19,047 nt of DNA from CAYOHG01 sp964465125 (GTDB lineage: Bacteria; Planctomycetota; Phycisphaerae; UBA1845; Fen-1342), in contig CAYXIO010000069.1 in NCBI GenBank assembly GCA_964465125.1, positions 1-19,047 on the forward strand, written 5' to 3'. Below the pieces are notes generated by a model. It ran no database searches. It was not told where the DNA came from and saw only the letters and a program-made list of their open reading frames with translations. A program made the position numbers and the translations under genes. Every line of letters starts with the position of its first letter. Positions within the stretch are counted from its first letter, which is position 1. This document shows positions 14,725-19,047 of the stretch, piece by piece.

Positions 14725-15612
14725 TTACAGATACTCCTTCACGTATTCTTCGAGTTTCTGCTTCGCTTCCTTCTCGATCTGCCGAACGCGCTCACGGGTC
14801 AGCCCCACCGCCTCGCCGATCTGCTTGAGCGTCATCTTGCGCCCGTTGCTCAGACCATAGCGCATTTGCAGAACCTTCGCCTCGCGATCGGTGATCCGCG
14901 ACAGGATCGAGGATACGAACGCCTCGTCCGCCTTGCTGAAGACCGCGTCGTGCGGCGACGGGGTCCGCCGGTCGGGCAGCGCGTCGGTCACCGAGCCGCC
15001 GGACTCGTCCGCGACAGCCTGGTTCGGACAGGTGCAGGCGTGAATGGCCTGCGAGATGCGGCCCGCTTTGCGGGCGGATATCTTCAGATGCGCGGCCACC
15101 TCGGCCAGGGTCGGCTCGTGCCCGAGCATCTCCTCAAGCGACCGCATCGCCAGCTTCATGTGCCCGATCTGCTCCATCAGGTAGCTGGGGATGTGAATCA
15201 TCTGGCCGGCCGTGTGAACCGCCCGGCGAATGGCCTGGTCGATCCAGTAGCTGCCGTAGGTGCTGAATCGCGAGCCGACTTCCGGATCGAAGCGGTCCAC
15301 CGCGTTCACCAGCCCGACGTTGCCTTCCTCGATCAGGTCCTCCATCGGCAGCCCGCGGTTACGGAACTGCTTGGCCACGCTGATGACCAGCCGCAGATTC
15401 GCCTGGATCATCCGGGCCCGCGCTTCGGCCGCTTCGAGCTGTATGCGCTCGTGCTCGCGGACCGAGATCTTCCCGTTGGCCAGATCGATGTCGGACTGAC
15501 TGGCGGACTTGATGCGCTTGCCGAGCTGCTGCTCCTCTTCCGCCGTCAGCAGCGGATACTGCTTGATCTGCTTGAGATAATCCCCGAGCACGGTGTCCAG
15601 TCGAGTCGCCAT
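14725..15612 (-). CDS. RNA polymerase sigma factor, RpoD/SigA family (no region 1.1)
   Basis: ATG 15612 (295 aa) follows GAGGGTGA. Region 1.2 is YLKQIKQYPLLTAEEEQQLG near 12-31. Region 2 has NLRLVISVAKQFRNRGL, DLIEEGNVGLVNAVDRFD and FSTYGSYWIDQAIRRAV (promoter -10 recognition). Region 3 begins IHIPSYL, and region 4.2 near the C-terminus is MTLKQIGEAVGLTRERVRQIE, the -35-reading helix-turn-helix. It is short like group 2 or compact primary sigma factors, and which of these it is cannot be settled from one window. YGSYWIDQ in place of the usual YATWWIRQ is a mild departure in region 2.3/2.4. A TAGAAT at 15715-15720 (minus) in the 139-bp gap behind maf is a weak -10 candidate. A strong hairpin terminator follows the gene. 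Confidence 0.93.
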   Translation of the reverse strand: MATRLDTVLGDYLKQIKQYPLLTAEEEQQLGKRIKSASQSDIDLANGKISVREHERIQLEAAEARARMIQANLRLVISVAKQFRNRGLPMEDLIEEGNVGLVNAVDRFDPEVGSRFSTYGSYWIDQAIRRAVHTAGQMIHIPSYLMEQIGHMKLAMRSLEEMLGHEPTLAEVAAHLKISARKAGRISQAIHACTCPNQAVADESGGSVTDALPDRRTPSPHDAVFSKADEAFVSSILSRITDREAKVLQMRYGLSNGRKMTLKQIGEAVGLTRERVRQIEKEAKQKLEEYVKEYL

Positions 15613-15751
15613 TCGTCACCCTCGGGATGGATCTGCTGCGCGCCGTGTCCCGCCACGCCCGGCAACCCGCTCCTGGTATCGACCGGACCGAGCCGCGCCA
15701 TTGGTTAGGGCTGCATTCTACCGATAACACGCGCCGGCCCGCAGGATTCTA

Positions 15752-16348
15752 TCAGGTGACTTCAGGAATCGCAGTCGTGCGCGCGGGCATGCGACGCCCC
15801 AGCAGGAACCGCACCAACTCGACCGGCAATCCCACGACGTTCGAGAAGCTGCCCTCGAAGCGCTCCACCAGGACGTCGCCCACGTCCTGAATCCCGTACG
15901 CACCGGCCTTGCCCTGCCAGTCGCCGCCGGCCAGGTATCGTTCCCGCTCGTCGGCATCGTCGCGCATCCAGACGCGCGTGCAGTCGCTGGCGATGACACG
16001 TCGCACCAGGCCCGGCTCCGCGCGCACCAGCGCGACGCCGGTGATCACGTCGCTGGGACGCCCGGCCTGGGCGACGAGCATCTCGCGCGCTTCCGCTTCG
16101 TCGGCGGGCTTTCCCAGCAGCCGTTCCGCGACCGCCACGATCGTGTCCGCGCCGAGGACCCATTCGCCGGGCCGGCTGTCCGCGACCGAGCGGGCCTTGA
16201 AATAGGCCAGCGCCTCCGCCCAGCCGCGCGCCGATACCGCCTCCGGCCGATCGCGCGGCTCGGCCAGCGGACTGGGGCAGATGACCAGCGCGCCGACCAG
16301 CTCTTGCAGGAGTTCCTGTCGACGCGGACTGGCAGATGCAAGAATCAC
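15752..16348 (-). CDS. maf: Maf-family nucleoside triphosphate pyrophosphatase
   Basis: GTG 16348 gives 198 aa, the normal family length, beginning VILASASPRRQELL with the SxSPRR phosphate-binding motif. Other family marks follow: VLGADTIVAV with the catalytic-region Asp, GKPADEAEAREML, ITGVALV, GKAGAYGIQD, and GSFSNVVGLPVE. Maf enzymes hydrolyse dTTP/UTP (YhdE type) or methylated nucleotides to monophosphates and pyrophosphate, and are linked to nucleotide-pool cleaning and septation. The GKAGAYGIQ/VGLPVE form suggests the dTTP/UTP subgroup. The frame continues upstream to 16636 over the nfo start but without homology. No clear ribosome site precedes the GTG. Divergent from nfo with a 74-bp gap. 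Confidence 0.9.
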   Translation of the reverse strand: MILASASPRRQELLQELVGALVICPSPLAEPRDRPEAVSARGWAEALAYFKARSVADSRPGEWVLGADTIVAVAERLLGKPADEAEAREMLVAQAGRPSDVITGVALVRAEPGLVRRVIASDCTRVWMRDDADERERYLAGGDWQGKAGAYGIQDVGDVLVERFEGSFSNVVGLPVELVRFLLGRRMPARTTAIPEVT

Positions 16349-16422
16349 GTGCGCCGCCCGTGCGGAGTCCGTTCCGCCCTGAGTGATTGACCGACGACCC
16401 GCCCGCCAGTACACCCGCCCGC

Positions 16423-17361
16423 ATGGTCGCCCGCAAGCCCCGTGACCCACGAACCAAGCGCGGCCCCGACTTGTGTGGTACGACCGCGCATCGCCACCGG
16501 TTCGGATCGCACCTGTCCATCGCGGGCGGACCGCATCACGCAATCGAAGACGCCTTGCGGCTGCGCTTTGACTGCGTGCAGGTCTTTGTGAAGAACCAGC
16601 GGCAATGGAATGCCGCCCCCCTGACCGACGAAGCAATCGCGAACTTTCGGCAACGGCTGGCGACCCCCGGGTTCGGCCCGCCGGTCGCCCACGCCACCTA
16701 TCTGATCAACCTCGCGTCGGCGGACGAAGCGCTGTGGCAGAAAGGCTGCGCTGCGTTCGCCGACGAGCTCCACCGCTGCGCGCAACTGGCCATCCCCTAC
16801 CTGGTGGTGCATCCCGGGGCCGCCGGCGAGCAGGAGCGGCCCGCGGCGATCCGGCGTGTCGCCGCTGCGCTGGACGCCATCCTCGATCCCCTGCCCGATG
16901 ACGGCCCGATGCCGCTGCTGGAGACGACCGCCGGCCAGGGCACCACGCTGGGCGTCGATTTCAGCGAGCTCGGTGCAATTCTCTCCGAGATGCGACGCTC
17001 CGCGCGCGTCGGTATTTGCTGCGACACCTGCCACCTGTTCGCCGCCGGCCATGACGTCCGCGACGCGGGCGAATTCGACCGGCTGATGGCCGAGGCCGAC
17101 CGCTGGGTCGGACTTGATCGCCTCCGCTGCTGGCACCTCAACGACAGCAAGGGCGCGCTCGGCTCGCGGCTCGACCGCCACGAGCACATCGGCCGAGGTC
17201 AGATCGGCGCCCGCGGTTTCCTGCCGCTGCTCGCCCATCCGCGCTTCCGCGCGACGCCGATGATCCTCGAGACGGAGAAGGGCGAGAACGCCGCCGGCCG
17301 CGCGTGGGATCGCGTGAACTTGTCCCGCCTGCGCGCCTTGGAGCGACGCGCTCAATCCTGA
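16423..17361 (+). CDS. nfo: Endonuclease IV (AP endonuclease, Nfo)
   Basis: ATG 16423 gives 312 aa; TTG 16387 in the same frame would add 12. The N-terminal 30 or so residues before RFGSHLSIAGG are basic and extra to E. coli Nfo (285 aa), so the true start may be later, for example the TTG before CGTT. The rest follows the family closely: FVKNQRQWNA, VAHATYLINLAS, YLVVHPGAAG, LLETTAGQGTTLG, GICCDTCHLFAAGHDV, HLNDSKGALGSRLDRHEHIG and LETEKG. These supply the His/Asp/Glu ligands of the three-zinc site. Nfo cuts the backbone 5' to abasic sites in base excision repair. The last 10 bases overlap, tail to tail, the 3' end of the receiver-like gene. Confidence 0.93.
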   Translation: MVARKPRDPRTKRGPDLCGTTAHRHRFGSHLSIAGGPHHAIEDALRLRFDCVQVFVKNQRQWNAAPLTDEAIANFRQRLATPGFGPPVAHATYLINLASADEALWQKGCAAFADELHRCAQLAIPYLVVHPGAAGEQERPAAIRRVAAALDAILDPLPDDGPMPLLETTAGQGTTLGVDFSELGAILSEMRRSARVGICCDTCHLFAAGHDVRDAGEFDRLMAEADRWVGLDRLRCWHLNDSKGALGSRLDRHEHIGRGQIGARGFLPLLAHPRFRATPMILETEKGENAAGRAWDRVNLSRLRALERRAQS

Positions 17362-17693
17362 GCTTGCAGCAGTTCGGCGAGTTGCTCCGTGAATCGCGAG
17401 CGCGACAGCACCGGATCGACGCCTGCCTCGCGGGCCGCCTGCGCCAGATCCACCTGAACGTGCGAGAGAAAGCCGATCACCGGCACGTCCGGCCGTGCCG
17501 CCCGCAGCCGGCGCACCTCGCCCAGCACGTCGCCGGCCGCGTTCAGATCGACCAATACGCGCTGTGCGTCGCCCACGGACGCGATCAGGTCTTCCGCCCG
17601 GCGAATCGCGCGCAGCTCCGCTCCGACCACGCGCGCCATGCCGCTCAGCTTGGACTCGAAAAGCAGGTCGCTGACCAGCGCCAAGACCTTCAT
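17352..17693 (-). CDS. Small receiver-like protein, lacks the conserved lysine
   Basis: ATG 17693 (113 aa) with GAGGAAG about 8 nt upstream. The alternating pattern looks like a response-regulator receiver fold: MKVLALVSDLLFESKL, VLVDLNAAGDVL, VPVIGFLSHV, and AGVDPVLSRSRFTEQLAELL. Asp49 in VLVDL is where the phospho-acceptor Asp would be and Asp9 could be an acidic-pocket residue. The position of the invariant lysine reads VLSRS, so classical phosphorylation is doubtful. There is no output domain. I do not know its function. It may be a stand-alone pseudo-receiver. Its stop lies inside the last codons of convergent nfo, so the two mRNAs share at least 10 bp of antisense. Confidence 0.78.
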   Translation of the reverse strand: MKVLALVSDLLFESKLSGMARVVGAELRAIRRAEDLIASVGDAQRVLVDLNAAGDVLGEVRRLRAARPDVPVIGFLSHVQVDLAQAAREAGVDPVLSRSRFTEQLAELLQAQD

Positions 17694-17801
17694 TCGGATT
17701 CTTCCTCAGCAGGGTGATACGCGCGTCCCGCCCGCCCGCCGCTTGGACCGAGGCTTCAGCAACCCGCAGGCCATTTCGCGCAAAACGCCGAACGGTGACG
17801 A

Positions 17802-17811
17802 TACTATTGTA
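17802..17811. promoter_or_regulatory. AT-rich -10-like island in a divergent gap
   Basis: The 236-bp gap between the receiver-like and LOG genes is GC-rich except for this island. It reads TACTAT on plus (17802-17807) and TACAAT on minus (17806-17811). Either could be a -10 box, but no -35 with sound spacing is visible. Confidence 0.3.
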
Positions 17812-17929
17812 GTGGCCGCCGCGCGGCTTCGGCCCCGCCGAGCCCCCGTGCCGGCCGACCACGATTCAAATGACGTTACCGGCTTGAACGCATCGAGCCG
17901 GCGCCGTCGCTGGTTGCCAAGGGCTGCCC

Positions 17930-18715
17930 ATGACCGATCGACTTTTCGCCCAACCGAACCCGGCGGAAGAAACCTGGCGCATCTTCAAAATCCTGGCCGA
18001 GTTCGTCGACGGATTCGACGTCATGTCACGCATCGGACCGGCCGTTTCGATCTTCGGCTCGGCCCGAACCTCGGCCGACGACCGCTACTACCAGATCGCC
18101 CGCGAGATCGCCTTCAAGCTCGCGAAGAACCGCTTCGCCGTGATCACCGGCGGCGGCCCCGGCCTCATGGAAGCAGCCAACCGCGGCGCCGCGGAGGGCG
18201 GCGGCCTCAGCGCCGGGCTCAACATCTCCCTGCCGCACGAGCAGGTGCCCAACCCCTACCAGAATGTGCCGCTCGACTTTCACTACTTCTTCGCCCGCAA
18301 GGTGATGTTCATCAAGTACTCCCTCGCGACCGTCTGCCTGCCCGGCGGCTTCGGCACGATGGACGAGTTCTTCGAGTCGATGACGCTCGTGCAGACCGGC
18401 AAGATCGAAGGCACGAAAGTGCTGCTCGTGGGCCGCGAGTTTTGGCAACCGTTGATCGACTGGATGCGCCGCATTCAGCTCGAGCGCTTCGCGTGCATCT
18501 CGCCCGGCGATGTCGAGCTGTTCACGCTGACCGACGATCCCGACGAGGTCGTGCGGCTGATCTGCGAGCACGCGGATCGGCTTCGCGCTGAGCACGCCGC
18601 CCGGCCTGAAACCGAGCCGCACGCCGCCCGCACGTCGGTCGAGGGCACGGTCTACGGCATCCGCCCGCGGCCGACCACTCGCCCGACGGACTTCCGCCCG
18701 CCGGAGCCGGTCTGA
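17930..18715 (+). CDS. LOG-family (TIGR00730) Rossmann-fold protein
   Basis: ATG 17930 (261 aa) with a weak AAGGG upstream. The core has VSIFGSART at about 39-47, ITGGGPGLMEAANRGAAEGG near 73-92 and PGGFGTMDE at 138-146. These are the two nucleotide-binding motifs of LOG / lysine-decarboxylase-like proteins. Family members release the base from nucleoside 5'-monophosphates (cytokinin riboside or AMP types); older names such as lysine decarboxylase are not supported. The region between, GLNISLPHEQVPNPYQN, is typical of the longer bacterial forms. The last 45 residues or so (after EHADRLR) are Pro/Arg/Thr-rich and probably disordered. The substrate cannot be told from sequence. The gene is followed by repeat-rich non-coding DNA. 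Confidence 0.88.
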   Translation: MTDRLFAQPNPAEETWRIFKILAEFVDGFDVMSRIGPAVSIFGSARTSADDRYYQIAREIAFKLAKNRFAVITGGGPGLMEAANRGAAEGGGLSAGLNISLPHEQVPNPYQNVPLDFHYFFARKVMFIKYSLATVCLPGGFGTMDEFFESMTLVQTGKIEGTKVLLVGREFWQPLIDWMRRIQLERFACISPGDVELFTLTDDPDEVVRLICEHADRLRAEHAARPETEPHAARTSVEGTVYGIRPRPTTRPTDFRPPEPV

Positions 18716-18758
18716 AGCCGAAGCACCAGGGCGGAAGGCTGAAGGCGGTGCCGTGGCA

Positions 18759-18838
18759 GGTGGATAGGTCGACAGGTCGACATTTCGGCAGGTGATGGGG
18801 TCGAGGGGCAAGGGGCTGATGGGTTAAGGGGCCAGGTG
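18759..18838. repeat. Degenerate octamer tandem tract, G-rich on plus
   Basis: Ten consecutive 8-base units of the form GGTSGANR, such as GGTGGATA, GGTCGACA (twice in tandem), GGTGATGG, GGTCGAGG and GCTGATGG. The period weakly extends left to about 18735. It lies downstream of the LOG gene and shows no credible coding frame. Confidence 0.65.
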
Positions 18839-18857
18839 CGCAGCGCGCGCTGCGCAC
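18836..18857. repeat. 22-bp perfect palindrome
   Basis: Left half GTGCGCAGCGC is followed at once by its exact reverse complement. It sits between the two octamer tracts. A smaller hairpin follows at 18867-18881 (GGCGC, GAAAA loop, GCGCC). No T-run follows either, but they may act together as the 3' end of the LOG transcript. Confidence 0.75.
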
Positions 18858-18894
18858 GGGGCGCAGGGCGCGAAAAGCGCCGCTCCGCGCACTT

Positions 18895-19006
18895 CGTCTC
18901 CCCGTCTCTCCGTCTCCCCGTCTCTTCGTCTCCCCGTCTCTTCGTCTCCCCGTCTCTTCGTCTCCCCGTCTCTCCGTCTCTTTGTCCCTCCATCCCTCAA
19001 TCCCTC
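18895..19006. repeat. Octamer tandem repeat CGTCTCYY, 14 units
   Basis: Eleven units of CGTCTCCC, CGTCTCTC or CGTCTCTT, largely alternating, then three diverged units (TGTCCCTC, CATCCCTC, AATCCCTC). The strand bias is opposite to the left tract: pyrimidine-rich on plus. It ends 4 bp before the stop codon of the next minus-strand gene. Confidence 0.9.
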
Positions 19007-19010
19007 TCCG

Positions 19011-19047
19011 CTAGGGACACTCGCCGCCGAACGCGATCAGCAGCGCG
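19011..19047 (-). CDS. C-terminal end of a protein running out of the window
   Basis: A TAG at 19011-19013 on the minus strand closes a frame reading ALLIAFGGECP to the edge. This resembles the (L)LxxFGxxCP endings of dockerin-like C-termini in planctomycete secreted proteins. Only 11 residues are visible, so both the gene and its class are tentative. Confidence 0.4.
   Translation of the reverse strand, partial: ALLIAFGGECP

Noticed and set aside
14566..15708. Plus-strand frame opposite the sigma factor
   Set aside because: Shadow of a well-conserved sigma factor; no recognisable domain.
16349..16636. Extension of maf upstream of GTG 16348
   Set aside because: The family motif SASPRR belongs at the very N-terminus, and the extension overlaps nfo.
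16345..17862. Minus-strand frame of about 500 codons opposite nfo
   Set aside because: Arg/Gly/Ala-rich shadow of nfo. The real minus-strand gene at its upstream end is the 113-aa receiver-like protein in another frame.
17930..18715. Lysine decarboxylase
   Set aside because: PGGxGTxxE proteins were once misnamed so; they lack PLP-decarboxylase features and belong to the LOG family.
18652..18993. Minus-strand frame with DGETGRRRDGET-type repeats
   Set aside because: It is the translation of the octamer array and of the antisense of the LOG gene's end, with no ribosome site or folded domain.
18759..19006. CRISPR array
   Set aside because: Units are 8 bases and contiguous; there are no 25-40 base repeats separated by unique spacers and no cas genes.

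Overview
The window is GC-rich throughout, with strong third-position G/C bias, so long spurious open frames appear on both strands. It reads as chromosome from a Gram-negative-type bacterium with a lipid A pathway, most likely a planctomycete, perhaps Phycisphaerae-like. That placement is inference. It rests on the mix of a nitronate-monooxygenase-fused polyketide synthase, secreted concanavalin-type and InlB B-repeat proteins with a cysteine-containing C-terminal anchor, a short RpoD/SigA sigma factor, LpxB, and a partial protein ending in a motif like the C-termini of planctomycete dockerin-type proteins. I saw no tRNA, rRNA, CRISPR, transposase or phage gene.

Left part (1-8995). A large type I polyketide synthase runs off the left edge on the minus strand. 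It has two nitronate-monooxygenase-like barrels, then ketosynthase and acyltransferase domains. Upstream of it on the same strand lies a secreted protein with two BACON-like domains and four B-repeats. Divergent from that are two plus-strand paralogues carrying the same concanavalin-like domain: first a lipoprotein, then a version with a Big-like domain and a C-terminal anchor. The divergent pair is separated by two well-formed sigma-70 promoters, back to back, whose -35 hexamers overlap in one 7-bp sequence. Both plus-strand genes are followed by hairpin terminators. I read this as an envelope or exoprotein cassette beside a specialised-lipid or polyketide locus.

Middle part (9062-14334). 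On the minus strand are a MutL/GlmL-type ASKHA ATPase with no mutase gene in view and a fused PglD-like/SAM methyltransferase. On the plus strand are an LpxB-like glycosyltransferase with an altered N-terminal motif and a YycJ/WalJ-type metallo-beta-lactamase-fold hydrolase that may be read from a leaderless transcript.

Right part (14347-19047). This is mostly housekeeping. On the minus strand are maf, an RpoD/SigA-type sigma factor and yacG, with a strong terminator or attenuator hairpin between the last two. On the plus strand is nfo (endonuclease IV), which overlaps tail to tail a small receiver-like protein. A LOG-family phosphoribohydrolase-like gene follows on the plus strand. The last 300 bases hold two octamer-periodic tracts of opposite strand composition around a 22-bp perfect palindrome, then the last codons of another minus-strand gene.

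Every intergenic gap is shorter than 300 bases. The gaps not described individually (4578-4657, 15613-15751) hold only weak signals, noted under the adjoining genes.
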